Assembly: GCF_900104265.1 (NCBI RefSeq)
Contig: NZ_FNJJ01000001.1
Span: 446,557 to 510,556, forward strand
Length of the DNA: 64,000 nucleotides
Reading direction: 5' to 3'
From: Ectopseudomonas guguanensis
GTDB taxonomy: Bacteria; Pseudomonadota; Gammaproteobacteria; Pseudomonadales; Pseudomonadaceae
Shown here: positions 1 through 9,409 of the stretch, one piece after another
Layout of the letters: every line of letters begins with the position of its first letter
Numbering within the stretch: the first letter of the stretch is position 1
Translations under genes and position numbers: made by a program
Notes under the pieces: model-generated
Databases searched by the model: none
What the model was told of the DNA's origin: nothing
What the model saw: the letters and a program-made list of their open reading frames with translations, nothing else

Positions 1-1
1 C

Positions 2-145
2 GTCATCATGGTGATGCTGCAGGAGATGCGTGAGCTGAGCGAGTACCGCATGCTGTTCTTCGGTCTGGTCATGATCTTCATGATGATCTGGCGCCCGCAA
101 GGGTTGCTGCCGATGCAACGTCCCCACCTGGAGCTGAAGCGATGA
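2..145 (+). CDS. livM: High-affinity branched-chain amino acid ABC permease LivM, C-terminal end (partial)
   Basis: Only the last 47 residues are in the window; the 5' part lies upstream. The tail is hydrophobic ([19 protein letters not shown]) and ends like LivM-type permeases, whose last membrane helix is followed by a W-R-P-x-G-L motif. The stop overlaps the livG start in an ATGA arrangement, so translation is coupled to the two ATPases downstream. Function (uptake of leucine, isoleucine and valine) is inferred from the family and from livG-livF context. Confidence 0.85.
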   Translation, partial: VIMVMLQEMRELSEYRMLFFGLVMIFMMIWRPQGLLPMQRPHLELKR

Positions 146-909
146 GCCGCACGATTCTCGAAGTAAGCGGCCTGTCCATGCGTTTCGGCGGCCTGCTGGC
201 CGTCAACGGGGTGGGCCTGAACGTCAAGGAAAAACAGGTGGTGTCGATGATCGGCCCGAACGGCGCCGGCAAGACCACCGTATTCAACTGCCTGACCGGT
301 TTCTACCAGCCGAGCGCCGGCAGCATCCGCCTCAACGGCGAGTCGATCGAGGGTCTGCCGGGCCACAAGATCGCCCGCAAGGGTGTGGTGCGCACCTTCC
401 AGAACGTGCGTCTGTTCAAGGACATGACCGCGGTGGAAAACCTGCTGGTGGCCCAGCATCGCCACCTCAACACCGGCTACCTGGCCGGCCTGTTCAAGAC
501 CCCGGGCTTTCGTCGCAGCGAGCGCGAAGCCATGGATTTTGCCGCCTACTGGCTGGAGCAGGTCAACCTGGTGGACTTCGCCAACCGCAGCGCCGGCACC
601 CTGGCCTACGGTCAGCAGCGTCGCCTGGAAATCGCCCGCTGCATGATGACGCGCCCGAGCATCCTGATGCTCGACGAGCCGGCCGCCGGCCTCAACCCGC
701 GCGAGACCGAAGACCTCAAGGCGCTGATCGGCATGCTGCGTGACGAGCACAACGTCACCGTGCTGCTGATCGAGCACGACATGAAGCTGGTGATGAGCAT
801 TTCCGACCACATCTACGTGATCAACCAGGGCACTCCCCTGGCCGACGGCACGCCGGACGACATCCGCAACAACCCGGACGTGATCAAAGCCTATCTGGGG
901 GAGGCGTAA
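142..909 (+). CDS. livG: Branched-chain amino acid ABC transporter ATP-binding protein LivG
   Basis: A 255-residue cytoplasmic ABC ATPase. Walker A GPNGAGKT lies at residues 38-45. The signature region [10 protein letters not shown] replaces the canonical LSGGQ, as is usual for LivG. Walker B is [10 protein letters not shown], followed by the switch histidine in IEHDM. Length and the distinctive LAYGQQ signature separate it from LivF. It starts at the ATG overlapping the livM stop and is followed after three bases by livF, so all three belong to one operon. It probably energises import of leucine, isoleucine and valine. Confidence 0.95.
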   Translation: MSRTILEVSGLSMRFGGLLAVNGVGLNVKEKQVVSMIGPNGAGKTTVFNCLTGFYQPSAGSIRLNGESIEGLPGHKIARKGVVRTFQNVRLFKDMTAVENLLVAQHRHLNTGYLAGLFKTPGFRRSEREAMDFAAYWLEQVNLVDFANRSAGTLAYGQQRRLEIARCMMTRPSILMLDEPAAGLNPRETEDLKALIGMLRDEHNVTVLLIEHDMKLVMSISDHIYVINQGTPLADGTPDDIRNNPDVIKAYLGEA

Positions 910-912
910 TCC

Positions 913-1614
913 ATGCTGAGCTTCAACAACGTCTCAACCTTCTACGGCAAGATCCAGGCGCTGCACGATGTCAGCATCGAAGTGCAGAAAGGCGAGATCG
1001 TCACCCTGATCGGCGCCAACGGTGCCGGCAAGTCGACCCTGCTCATGACCCTGTGCGGCAATCCGCGCGCCACCAGCGGCAGCATCCGCTACCAGGGTGA
1101 AGAGCTGGTGGGCATGGATACCCCGGAGATCATGCGCAAGAGCATCGCCATCGTGCCGGAAGGCCGTCGCGTGTTCGCCCGCCTGACCGTCGAGGAAAAC
1201 CTGGCCATGGGCGGCTTCTTCGGCGACAAGGCGGAGAATCAGGAGCAATTGGACAAGGTCCTGCACCTGTTCCCGCGCCTGAAGGAACGCTTCGTCCAGC
1301 GTGCCGGCACCATGAGCGGCGGCGAACAGCAGATGCTCGCCATCGGCCGCGCCTTGATGAGCAAGCCCAACCTGCTGCTGCTCGACGAGCCGTCGCTGGG
1401 TCTGGCGCCGATCATCATCCAGCAGATCTTCGACATCATCGAGCAACTGCGCAAGGACGGCGTGACCGTGTTCCTGGTCGAGCAGAACGCCAACCAGGCG
1501 CTGAAGCTGGCCGATCGCGGCTACGTGCTGGAGAACGGCCACATCGTCATGCAGGGTAGCGGCGAAGAGCTGCTCAACGACCCCAAGGTACGCGACGCCT
1601 ACCTCGGCGGCTAA
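913..1614 (+). CDS. livF: Branched-chain amino acid ABC transporter ATP-binding protein LivF
   Basis: A 233-residue ABC ATPase with Walker A GANGAGKS at residues 34-41, signature MSGGEQQML, and Walker B LLLLDEPSLGLAP, which is typical of LivF. It is the partner of LivG in the two-ATPase high-affinity branched-chain amino acid importer. It starts three bases after the livG stop, behind the GGGGGAGG stretch at the end of livG, which can act as ribosome-binding site. It is the last gene of the operon and is followed by a strong intrinsic terminator. The downstream valine-degradation genes make the substrate assignment sensible. Confidence 0.95.
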   Translation: MLSFNNVSTFYGKIQALHDVSIEVQKGEIVTLIGANGAGKSTLLMTLCGNPRATSGSIRYQGEELVGMDTPEIMRKSIAIVPEGRRVFARLTVEENLAMGGFFGDKAENQEQLDKVLHLFPRLKERFVQRAGTMSGGEQQMLAIGRALMSKPNLLLLDEPSLGLAPIIIQQIFDIIEQLRKDGVTVFLVEQNANQALKLADRGYVLENGHIVMQGSGEELLNDPKVRDAYLGG

Positions 1615-1633
1615 GCGATACCCGCTCTATCGG

Positions 1634-1661
1634 AACCGCCCTTCGGGGCGGTTTCTTTTTG
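1634..1661 (+). terminator. Rho-independent terminator after livF
   Basis: The stem AACCGCC / GGCGGTT has a short C-T-T-C-G-G-type loop and is followed by TTCTTTTT. It begins about 20 bases after the livF stop and closes the liv operon. Confidence 0.9.
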
Positions 1662-1773
1662 CCCGTGCATCGAATGCCCGCTTCGCTGAAGTCTTAAGCG
1701 GATATTTCCATCCTCTTGCATCAGGTTCGTCGAGTATTAGTCTCAAGTGCTCTGCCTTTGCGAGACAGCGTTC

Positions 1774-2634
1774 ATGCGCAAATCCCTGCTCCTGCTACTG
1801 GTCCTCAGCGTGCTGCTCAGCGCCTGCAGCCGCATCGACCTGGCCTACCGCAACCTGGACCGGCTGATTCCCTGGAAGCTCGGCGACTACGTGGCCCTGA
1901 ACAGCGAACAGAAGGCCTGGCTCAAGCCGCAGTTGCAGGAGCACCTGAGCTGGCATTGCAGTGTGGAATTGCCGCGTTATGTGGATTGGCTGGAGCGCAG
2001 CCAGGAGGCGCTGAGCAGCCGCGACAGCCAGGCCCTGGTCGGGCAGCTGGAAGCCTTCGACAGCGCCATGCAGCGCCTGGCCGTGGAGATCACCCCCAGC
2101 GCCACCGAGCTGCTGCGCGGCCTGAGCCCGCGCCAGGTAGAGCAACTGTTCGCCGCCCTCGACGAGCAGAACGCCGAGCTGCGCGAAGAGTTTCTCGAAC
2201 CGCCGCTGGAGCAGCAGATCGCCCGCCGCGCCGAGCGCATGAGCGAGCGCCTGCAGCCCTGGTTCGGCAAGCTCAACGCGGCGCAGCGCCAGCGGGTCGA
2301 CGACTGGGCCGAGGGCCTGGGCGCGCAGAATCAGGTGTGGCTGGACAACCGCCTGGCCTGGCAACAGGCCCTGCGCAAAGCGCTCGAGGCACGCCGCAGC
2401 GACGACTTCGACGCGCGGATGACGGCGCTGCTGCAGGAACGCGAGCGCTTCTACACCGATGCCTACAAGGCCAGCTACCAGGTCAATCGCCAGGCCATGG
2501 CCGAGATGATCGTCGACCTCATCGCCCAGGCCGACGACTCACAGCTCAGGCGCGCCAACCAGCGTCTGAGCAGCCTGCGATCGGACCTGGCCGCACAGCA
2601 GTGCCAGGCCGGCGAGTCGGTAGCCAGCCGCTGA
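1774..2634 (+). CDS. DUF6279-type lipoprotein of unknown function
   Basis: A 286-residue protein beginning MRKSLLLLLVLSVLLSAC, a clear lipoprotein signal with lipobox LSAC and the acylated Cys at residue 18. The rest is soluble, helical and rich in Arg, Gln and Glu, with no catalytic motif I can name. It resembles the DUF6279 family of Pseudomonas lipoproteins. The in-frame GTG at 1747 would add nine residues ahead of the signal peptide and is unlikely to be the start. It should sit in the cell envelope, anchored by lipid. It is a single gene that converges on ung. No function is proposed. Confidence 0.8.
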   Translation: MRKSLLLLLVLSVLLSACSRIDLAYRNLDRLIPWKLGDYVALNSEQKAWLKPQLQEHLSWHCSVELPRYVDWLERSQEALSSRDSQALVGQLEAFDSAMQRLAVEITPSATELLRGLSPRQVEQLFAALDEQNAELREEFLEPPLEQQIARRAERMSERLQPWFGKLNAAQRQRVDDWAEGLGAQNQVWLDNRLAWQQALRKALEARRSDDFDARMTALLQERERFYTDAYKASYQVNRQAMAEMIVDLIAQADDSQLRRANQRLSSLRSDLAAQQCQAGESVASR

Positions 2635-2670
2635 AATGAGCCGGCGCGCGCCCGACCCAGGGCGCGCCCC

Positions 2671-3360
2671 TTATAGTGCCGGCAGGCGCCAGTCGATGGG
2701 GCTCATGCCGTTCTGCGCGAGGAACTGGTTGCAGCGACTGAAATGACCGTTGCCGATGAAACCGCGATGCGCGGACAGCGGCGATGGATGCGGCGAACGC
2801 AGCACCAGATGCTTGGTCGGGTCGATCAGACGCTGCTTGCTCTGCGCATGACTGCCCCAGAGCAGGAACACCAGCTTGGGCTGATGCTCGCTGACCACCT
2901 CGATCACCCGGTCGGTGAACGGTTGCCAGCCCTTGGCCGCGTGCGAGCCGGCATTGCCACGCTCCACCGTCAGCGAGGTGTTGAGCAGCAGCACACCCTG
3001 ATCGGCCCAGCTCTGCAGGTAGCCGTGGGCAGGGATGTCGATGTTGAGGTCGCGCTTGAGTTCCTTGTAGATGTTCACCAGCGACGGCGGCGTCTGCACG
3101 CCCGGCTGCACGGAGAAGCAGAGCCCGTGCGCCTGACCCGGCCCGTGGTACGGATCCTGACCGATGATCACCACCTTGACCCGATCCAGCGGCGTGGAAT
3201 TGAGGGCGTTGAAGATCAGCGGGCCCGGCGGATAGATCTCCTTGCCGGCGGCCTTCTCGGCCTGCAGGAACTCGCGCAGCGCTTTCATGTAGGGCTTGTC
3301 GAACTCCTCGCGCAGCGCCTGCTTCCAGCTGGCTTCGAGTTTGATGCGGTCTTCGGTCAT
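2671..3360 (-). CDS. ung: Uracil-DNA glycosylase
   Basis: A 229-residue family 1 uracil-DNA glycosylase that starts base-excision repair by removing uracil from DNA. The water-activating motif GQDPYHG is intact, and the C-terminal motif [10 protein letters not shown] supplies the catalytic His and the leucine finger. Start chosen at MTEDRIK because AGGAAAAGCGC directly precedes it; an upstream in-frame ATG would add seven residues. It converges on the lipoprotein gene; a GC-rich inverted repeat (GGCGCGC / GCGCGCC) lies between the two stop codons at about 2643-2668 and could terminate both. Confidence 0.97.
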   Translation of the reverse strand: MTEDRIKLEASWKQALREEFDKPYMKALREFLQAEKAAGKEIYPPGPLIFNALNSTPLDRVKVVIIGQDPYHGPGQAHGLCFSVQPGVQTPPSLVNIYKELKRDLNIDIPAHGYLQSWADQGVLLLNTSLTVERGNAGSHAAKGWQPFTDRVIEVVSEHQPKLVFLLWGSHAQSKQRLIDPTKHLVLRSPHPSPLSAHRGFIGNGHFSRCNQFLAQNGMSPIDWRLPAL

Positions 3361-3497
3361 GCGCTTTTCCTGCGGGTGCAAACGAGTGGAGGCACGCTAG
3401 AGAAGGCAGCAGGGCAAGTCAAGGCAGAGCATGCCGGCAAGGCGCAGGATGCTTTGCTAGCCTTGCCGGAACCTTATCAATCCGTGACGCCAAGCCG

Positions 3498-4310
3498 ATG
3501 CCCCCTTCTATCGACACCCTGCGCATGGCGCTGCTCAGTCGTTTTCTCAAGGGCGAAGCCAGGATTCCGCAGATGCCGGAAGCTGCCGTTCGCATCCGTA
3601 AACTGCTGGATGACCCGCGCACCTCGCTGGAACAGCTGACCCGCGTGATCACCGGCGACCCGCCGCTGGCCGCCTACCTGATGCAGTTTTCCAACACGCC
3701 GCTGCTGCGTGGCGACCGCGCGTGCAGCTCGCTGCGCGAACTGCTGGGCCGCCTCGGCACTCGCCAGCTGGCCGACCTGGTGCTGGGTTTCAGCCTGCAG
3801 CATCTGTTCACCAGCAGTGAGCCGCTATTGCAACAGGCCTTTCGTACCCGTTGGCGCAACGCCCGCGAACGCGCCGCCTACTGCGCGGTGCTGGCGCAGC
3901 GCACCGGGCTATCGCTGGACGATGCCATGCTCGGCGGCCTGCTGCAGGACATCGGCAGCCTGCCGCTGCTGTCGGAGCTGGAGCACTGGCCGGACGTGCC
4001 ACGCGACAGCGATACGCTGCATGCGCTGTGCGAGCAGCTGTCGGGCGACCTCGGCGCGCTGATCCTGACGCGCTGGCAGTTGCCCTCGGCCGTGATCGAA
4101 TCCACGCGCCTTTTTGGTCAATGGCAACGCCAGCATGAGGGCGCTGCCGATTTGGCCGACCTGGTGCTGCTGGCCAGTGCCCTGCAGAGCAACCGCACGC
4201 CGCCCGAGCCGCTGCCGGCGCAGGCGAAGCTGGGCCTGGAGCAACCGCTCGGCGAACTCAGGCAGGAGCTGGCCGGCGAACTGCAACTTTGGAAGCGCCT
4301 GCTCGCCTGA
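3498..4310 (+). CDS. HDOD domain protein
   Basis: A 270-residue protein whose N-terminal two thirds match the HDOD fold, an HD-like domain without most metal ligands. Visible features are the pattern around IPQMPEAAVRIRKLLDDP and LLQDIGSLPLLSEL, where the usual H-D-I-G is D-I-G. HDOD proteins act in signalling, often with chemotaxis or c-di-GMP components. No receiver or output domain is fused here. No good ribosome-binding site is visible before the ATG, so the start is less certain than the frame. It ends four bases before the convergent mmsR. Confidence 0.8.
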   Translation: MPPSIDTLRMALLSRFLKGEARIPQMPEAAVRIRKLLDDPRTSLEQLTRVITGDPPLAAYLMQFSNTPLLRGDRACSSLRELLGRLGTRQLADLVLGFSLQHLFTSSEPLLQQAFRTRWRNARERAAYCAVLAQRTGLSLDDAMLGGLLQDIGSLPLLSELEHWPDVPRDSDTLHALCEQLSGDLGALILTRWQLPSAVIESTRLFGQWQRQHEGAADLADLVLLASALQSNRTPPEPLPAQAKLGLEQPLGELRQELAGELQLWKRLLA

Positions 4311-4313
4311 CTG

Positions 4314-5195
4314 CTAGCCCTGGTGCAGCGCCCGGTAATGACTGGGCGCCATGCCCACCACCTTGCGAAACAGCCGCGAGAAGTAATAGGGGTCCTCGTA
4401 ACCCAGCTGCTCGGCAACCTGGCGCACCTCGATATCGCCACGGTCGAGCAGACGGCAGGCCAGCGCCATCTTCAGCTGGATGAAGTCCTGGATCGGCGCA
4501 TGGCCGGTCAGCGCGCGGTAGGTCTTGGCGAAGTGAAAGCGCGAGAGCCTGAACTGCGCCGCCAGTTCGTCGAGGTTGAGGCTGCCATGCAGGTGCGCGC
4601 GCATCACCGCCTGTACCGCCTCGATGTCCAGCACCCGCCCGGACTTCAGACTGACCCGCGCCGGCAGCACCGCCAGGGAGCTCAGCATCGCCTGCAGGCG
4701 GTGCGCGGCATGGATGAAGGGCAAGGCGTTGAGGCCCTGGCGCTGCAGCCCCAGCAGCGCCTCGAAGTCGCCTAGCAAACGCGGCTGCACACCGATGCGC
4801 CGCAGCGTCTGCGCGCCCAGCAGACGCAAAAAGTCCTCGCTGAGGCTGCCGTCGAAGTGCACCCAGTAGATCGTCCAGGGATCTGAGCCATCCGCGCCAT
4901 AGGCATGCGACACGGTCCTCGGCAACAGCAGCAGATCGCCACCAGCAACCTCGAATCGTCCATCCTCCGTTTCCAGCCAGCCCTTGCCGGAGCGGCAGTA
5001 GATCAGCAGATGATCGTCCGGCTGCAGGCGCCGCATCTGGTGGCCGGCCGCCTCTGGGTAGAAGCCCATGGCCAGGGGATAGCAGCCTGAACTGAGCGGA
5101 TGGCGCGCCAGCAGGCGGCGCAGGCGCGGTGGGGTGATGAAGCGCTGCCCGCCGAGCGGCAGCGGCCAGTTGGAGGTTTCCACCCGCAAACCCAT
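4314..5195 (-). CDS. mmsR: AraC-family transcriptional activator of valine catabolism, MmsR
   Basis: A 293-residue AraC/XylS regulator with an N-terminal cupin-like sensor and two C-terminal helix-turn-helix motifs (around LNLDELAAQFRLSRFHFAKT and VRQVAEQLGYEDPYYFSRLF). It is divergent from mmsA, which is the arrangement of mmsR and mmsAB in P. aeruginosa, where MmsR activates 3-hydroxyisobutyrate and methylmalonate-semialdehyde metabolism. Start chosen at 5195 because GAGGA lies nine bases upstream; the ATG at 5204 is directly next to that element, so is less likely. A candidate binding site lies in the shared intergenic region. Confidence 0.9.
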   Translation of the reverse strand: MGLRVETSNWPLPLGGQRFITPPRLRRLLARHPLSSGCYPLAMGFYPEAAGHQMRRLQPDDHLLIYCRSGKGWLETEDGRFEVAGGDLLLLPRTVSHAYGADGSDPWTIYWVHFDGSLSEDFLRLLGAQTLRRIGVQPRLLGDFEALLGLQRQGLNALPFIHAAHRLQAMLSSLAVLPARVSLKSGRVLDIEAVQAVMRAHLHGSLNLDELAAQFRLSRFHFAKTYRALTGHAPIQDFIQLKMALACRLLDRGDIEVRQVAEQLGYEDPYYFSRLFRKVVGMAPSHYRALHQG

Positions 5196-5228
5196 GACGC
5201 TCATTCCTCGAAAACATCCATGAATGAC

Positions 5229-5288
5229 AAGATCGTCCATCCGAAGGCCAAGATCGTCAATCCACAAAGCGGCGCCGAGTGGCTATAA
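5229..5288 (+). promoter_or_regulatory. Candidate MmsR operator (21-bp-spaced direct repeat) and mmsA -10 region
   Basis: Two direct copies of AAGATCGTCNATCC start at 5229 and 5250, differing at one base and spaced 21 bp apart, two helical turns. That is the usual geometry for AraC-family activators. The downstream copy ends at 5263, and a TATAAA at 5283-5288 sits where a -10 element would be if the activator overlaps the -35 position. That MmsR binds here is inferred from position and spacing. Confidence 0.65.
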
Positions 5289-5319
5289 AAAGCCGGTACA
5301 AGAATAAAAGGAGGCGAGC

Positions 5320-6816
5320 ATGCCCCGTACCCTGCCGCAACTGATCGACGGCCAATGGCGCGTCAGCCAGGCCCACGAACTGATCGAAGTCACCGACCCG
5401 GCCACCCAGGAGGTGATCGCCCTCGCCCCCAGGGCCACCGCCGAGGAAATCGAGGCTGCCGTGGCCAGCGCCCAGCAGGCCTTTCTCGCCTGGCGCGAGG
5501 TGCCGGTATCGGAACGCGCGCGTCTGATGCTGCGCTACCAGCATCTGCTCAAGGAACACCACGACGAGCTGGCGGAAATACTCGCCCGCGAAACCGGCAA
5601 GACCTTCGCCGATGCCAAGGGCGACGTCTGGCGCGGCATCGAGGTGGCCGAGCATGCGGCCAACATCGCCGGCCTGATGATGGGCGAGACGGTGGAGAAC
5701 GTCGCCCGCGAGATCGACACCGCCAGCTGGATTCAGCCGCTGGGCGTGTGCGTCGGCATCACCCCGTTCAACTTCCCGGCGATGATCCCGCTGTGGATGT
5801 TCCCGCTGGCCATCGCCTGCGGCAATACCTTCATCCTCAAGCCATCGGAACAGGACCCGATGACGCCCAATCGTCTGGCCGAACTGTTCCTCGAGGCCGG
5901 CGCGCCGGCCGGGGTGCTGCAGGTGCTGCATGGCGGCCGCGAGCAGGTCGATGCGCTGCTGGTGCACCCGGCGGTACGCGCGGTGTCCTTCGTCGGTTCG
6001 GTAACGGTCGGCCAGCACGTCTACCGCACCGGCACTCAGCACCTGAAACGCGTACAGGCCTTCGCCGGGGCCAAGAATCATATGGTGATCATGCCGGACG
6101 CACCCAAGGATCAGGTCATCAGCAACCTGCTCGGCGCCAGCTGCGGCGCAGCAGGGCAGCGCTGCATGGCGATCAGCGTGGCGGTGTTCGTCGGCGAGTC
6201 GAAGCAATGGATCGACGAGTTGGCCGAGCAGATGGCCGCGCTGCGCCCCGGTCACTGGCAGGACGGCGGCGCCGCCTACGGCCCGCTGATCAGCCCGCAG
6301 GCCCGCCAGCGCGTGCTGCGCCTGATCGATGAAGGCAAGGCCGAGGGCGCCGAGTGCCTGCTCGACGGCTCGCAGTGCAGGGTGGAAGGTTACCCGAACG
6401 GCAACTGGGTCGGGCCGACCCTGTTCCGCGGCGTGACGCCGAAGATGGGTCTGTACCGCGAGGAAATCTTCGGCCCGGTGCTGGTGTGCATGGAGGTGGA
6501 CAGCCTGGAAGAGGCCATCGAGCTGGTCAACGCCAGCCCCTACGGCAACGGCACCAGCCTGTTCACCCGCTCCGGCGGCGCCGCGCGGCACTTCCAGCAC
6601 GCGGTGGAGGTCGGCCAGGTGGGCATCAACGTACCGATCCCGGTGCCATTGCCGTTCTTCTCCTTCACCGGCTGGAAGGGCTCGTTCTACGGCGACCTGC
6701 ATGCCTACGGCAAACAGGCGGTGCGCTTCTACACCGAGACCAAGACGGTGACCAGCCGCTGGTTCGACGACACGCCGCTCGGCGACGGGCCGAACATGAC
6801 CATTCAACTGAAATGA
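5320..6816 (+). CDS. mmsA: CoA-acylating methylmalonate-semialdehyde dehydrogenase
   Basis: A 498-residue aldehyde dehydrogenase. It converts (methyl)malonate semialdehyde, CoA and NAD+ to propionyl-CoA or acetyl-CoA and CO2 in valine and thymine breakdown. The nucleophilic Cys lies in [13 protein letters not shown], and [14 protein letters not shown] and KPSEQDP are hallmark MmsA motifs. The C-terminus KTVTSRW is also typical. Start supported by AAAAGGAGGCGAGC just before the ATG. It opens the catabolic cluster and is divergent from mmsR. Acts in the cytoplasm as a tetramer in characterised homologues. Confidence 0.97.
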   Translation: MPRTLPQLIDGQWRVSQAHELIEVTDPATQEVIALAPRATAEEIEAAVASAQQAFLAWREVPVSERARLMLRYQHLLKEHHDELAEILARETGKTFADAKGDVWRGIEVAEHAANIAGLMMGETVENVAREIDTASWIQPLGVCVGITPFNFPAMIPLWMFPLAIACGNTFILKPSEQDPMTPNRLAELFLEAGAPAGVLQVLHGGREQVDALLVHPAVRAVSFVGSVTVGQHVYRTGTQHLKRVQAFAGAKNHMVIMPDAPKDQVISNLLGASCGAAGQRCMAISVAVFVGESKQWIDELAEQMAALRPGHWQDGGAAYGPLISPQARQRVLRLIDEGKAEGAECLLDGSQCRVEGYPNGNWVGPTLFRGVTPKMGLYREEIFGPVLVCMEVDSLEEAIELVNASPYGNGTSLFTRSGGAARHFQHAVEVGQVGINVPIPVPLPFFSFTGWKGSFYGDLHAYGKQAVRFYTETKTVTSRWFDDTPLGDGPNMTIQLK

Positions 6817-6913
6817 GAACTGGGTGATCTTTCGTTAGACCAATAGACGATCACCTGAACTGGACAAGCGGCGTAAAAGAACTCCTTGCAGAACAAAAAC
6901 AAGGAGAACTGCA

Positions 6914-8161
6914 ATGCGCCAACTGTCCGCCGTCCTGGCCCTGTGGGCCACAATCACCGCCTGTGCGCAGGCAGCCAAGCCCATCACCCTCGGTCTCAAC
7001 TACCCGCGCACCGGGCCATACAAGGAGGAGGGGTTGGCGCAGATGCGTGGAGCCCTGCTGGCCATCGACGAGATCAACGCCCAGGGCGGTGTGCTGGGAC
7101 GGCCACTGCGCCTGTCCAGCAAGGACACAGCCTCGCGCCCGGCCAAGGCCGAGAAGAACGTCGACAAGCTGGCTGCCGAAGGTGCGGTGATGCTCTTCGG
7201 CGGCGCCTCCAGCGCCGTGGCCATCGCCGCCGGCAAGCGCGCCAGGGAGCACGGCCTGTTGTACTTCGGCACCCTCACCTACTCCAACGACACCACCGGC
7301 AAGGACGGCCACCGCTACATGTTCCGCGAATGCAACAACGCCTGGATGAGTGCCAAGGTGCTCGGCCAGTACCTGAGCAAGACCCTGCCGAACAAGCGCT
7401 ACTTCTACGTCACGGCCGATTACACCTGGGGCCATACCAGCGAGGCCTCGTTGCGCCAGGCCACTTCCAGTGACAACGCAGCCGAGCACGCCGGTGTGCG
7501 CATTCCCTTCCCCGGCGCGCGCCTGGCCGATTATCAGGACGCACTGACCCAGGCCGCCGCAAGCAAGGTCGATATCCTCGCCCTGGTGCTGTTCGGCGAG
7601 GACCTGGTGCGCGCCATGCGCATCGCCAAGGACCTGGGCCTGACCGAGCGCATGCAGATCGTCGCGCCCAACCTCACCCAGAGCATGGTCGAGCAGGCCG
7701 GCCCGGACCTGATGCAGGGCGTGATCGGCACCGAACCCTGGACCTGGCGCGTGCCGGCGCTGGAGAAGTCCGCGCGTGGCGAAGCCTTCGTCCAGGCCTT
7801 CAAGACCCGCTACCAGATGTACCCCTCCAGCTCCGCCGCTTCGGCCTACAGCATCGTCCAGCAGTGGGCCGATACCGCCAGGCGTGCCAACAGTCTCGAC
7901 AGCGAAGCGCTGATCAAGGCGCTGGAGGGCCACCGCTACAGCCTGTTGAAAGGCGAACAGCAATGGCGCGCCTTCGATCACCAGAACCTGCAGACGGTCT
8001 ACGCGGTGAAGGTGAAACCGCGCGACGAGGTGCTCAAGGACCCGCTCAAGCAGGATTACTTCGAAATCGTCGACCGCCTCGACGCCAGCACGGCGCTGCC
8101 CAGCCTCGCCGACTGGCAGGCCGAGCGCCGGGCCGGCGGCCAACCCCTGACCTTGCAATGA
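6914..8161 (+). CDS. Periplasmic ABC substrate-binding protein, branched-chain amino acid type
   Basis: A 415-residue type I periplasmic binding protein of the Leu/Ile/Val-amide family (Peripla_BP_6). The N-terminus MRQLSAVLALWATITACAQA is a signal peptide. The mature part begins with the family pattern ITLGLNYPRTGPYKEEG, and GVLGRPLRL is also characteristic. Good ribosome-binding site AAGGAG. It sits inside the valine-degradation cluster with no permease or ATPase beside it, so it may feed the LivHMGF-type importer encoded at the left end of the window. The ligand is unknown; a branched-chain acid or amide is a guess from context. Confidence 0.85.
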   Translation: MRQLSAVLALWATITACAQAAKPITLGLNYPRTGPYKEEGLAQMRGALLAIDEINAQGGVLGRPLRLSSKDTASRPAKAEKNVDKLAAEGAVMLFGGASSAVAIAAGKRAREHGLLYFGTLTYSNDTTGKDGHRYMFRECNNAWMSAKVLGQYLSKTLPNKRYFYVTADYTWGHTSEASLRQATSSDNAAEHAGVRIPFPGARLADYQDALTQAAASKVDILALVLFGEDLVRAMRIAKDLGLTERMQIVAPNLTQSMVEQAGPDLMQGVIGTEPWTWRVPALEKSARGEAFVQAFKTRYQMYPSSSAASAYSIVQQWADTARRANSLDSEALIKALEGHRYSLLKGEQQWRAFDHQNLQTVYAVKVKPRDEVLKDPLKQDYFEIVDRLDASTALPSLADWQAERRAGGQPLTLQ

Positions 8162-8167
8162 GATGCC

Positions 8168-9331
8168 ATGGACTTCGAACTCAATGACGAGCAACGCCTG
8201 CTGACCGACAGCGCCCGCACCTTCGCCGCGCGGGAACTGACGCCCCATGCCGCGGACTGGGACCGTGAACACCACTTCCCCATCGAGGTGATCCGCCGCG
8301 CTGCGGAACAGGGCTACCTGGCCCTCTACCTGAAGGAGGAGGACGGCGGGCTGGGGCTGTCGCGGCTGTCCAGCTCGCTGATCTTCGAACAGCTGGCGGC
8401 CGGCTGTGTGGCCACCACCGCCTACCTGACCATCCACAACATGGCCACCTGGATGCTCGCCAGCTTCGCCGATCAGGCGCTCAAGGATGCCTGGCTGCCG
8501 GGGCTGATCAACGGCCAGTTGCTGGCGTCCTATTGCCTGACCGAGCCGGATGCCGGCTCCGATGCCGCCAACCTGCGCACCCGCGCGCGGCGTGACGGCG
8601 ATGATTACCTCATCGATGGCAGCAAATGCTTCATCTCCGGGGCGGGTTCGACCGACGTGCTGATCGTCATGGCGCGTACCGGCGAGGACGGCGCCAAGGG
8701 CATCTCCTGCTTCCTGGTGCCGGCCGATGCGCCCGGTGTGCGCTACGGGCGCAACGAGGACAAGATGGGCTGGAAGGCGCAACCGACCCGCACCATCACC
8801 TTCGATGGCGTGCGCATCCCCGCCAGCCACCGCATCGGCCCCGAAGGCGAAGGCTTCGTCTACGCCATGAAGGGCCTCGATGGCGGCCGCCTGAATATCG
8901 CCAGCTGCTCGCTCGGCGCGGCCCAGGCAGCGCTTGAGCAGAGCCTGCGCTACGTCGAGGAACGCAAGCAGTTCGGCAAGCCCCTCAGCGCATTCCAGGC
9001 GCTGCAGTTCAAGCTCGCCGACATGCTCACCGACCTCACCGCCAGCCGGCAGATGGTGCGCCTGGCCGCACACAGGCTCGACCAGGGCCACGGCGAGGCG
9101 AGCCTGTATTGCGCCATGGCCAAGCGCTTCGCCACCGACCATTGCTTCGCGGTCTGCAACGAAGCGCTGCAACTGCACGGCGGCTATGGCTATCTGAATG
9201 ACTATCCCCTGGAACGCTGGGTACGCGACGCACGCGTGCACCAGATACTGGAAGGCACCAACGAGATCATGCGGGTGATCATTGCGCGCCGCCTGCTGTT
9301 GCAGGGCGGCATGCTCGATCGCCTGCTGTAG
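8168..9331 (+). CDS. Acyl-CoA dehydrogenase, probable isobutyryl-CoA dehydrogenase
   Basis: A 387-residue FAD-dependent acyl-CoA dehydrogenase. Family motifs are CLTEPDAGSDAANL, the FAD/substrate region FAICN-type (here FAVCNEALQLHGGYGY), and QILEGTNEIMR. The Glu of EGTNE is the region of the catalytic base in the short and branched-chain members. It begins seven bases after the binding-protein gene. In the valine pathway this step oxidises isobutyryl-CoA to methacrylyl-CoA, and the neighbouring hydratase and hydrolase carry out the next two steps. The exact substrate is inferred from context. Confidence 0.9.
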   Translation: MDFELNDEQRLLTDSARTFAARELTPHAADWDREHHFPIEVIRRAAEQGYLALYLKEEDGGLGLSRLSSSLIFEQLAAGCVATTAYLTIHNMATWMLASFADQALKDAWLPGLINGQLLASYCLTEPDAGSDAANLRTRARRDGDDYLIDGSKCFISGAGSTDVLIVMARTGEDGAKGISCFLVPADAPGVRYGRNEDKMGWKAQPTRTITFDGVRIPASHRIGPEGEGFVYAMKGLDGGRLNIASCSLGAAQAALEQSLRYVEERKQFGKPLSAFQALQFKLADMLTDLTASRQMVRLAAHRLDQGHGEASLYCAMAKRFATDHCFAVCNEALQLHGGYGYLNDYPLERWVRDARVHQILEGTNEIMRVIIARRLLLQGGMLDRLL

Positions 9332-9409
9332 TAACCACGATAGGTAGGAACGTGCGATGTTCGCGAGCAGAGCTCGCTCCTGCAGCAATGATCCGTATCG
9401 AGGACGACC

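Noticed and set aside
1716..2639. 307-residue plus-strand open frame overlapping the lipoprotein
   Set aside because: Alternate frame of the lipoprotein gene with Arg/Pro/Gln-rich junk sequence; the lipoprotein frame has a clear lipobox.
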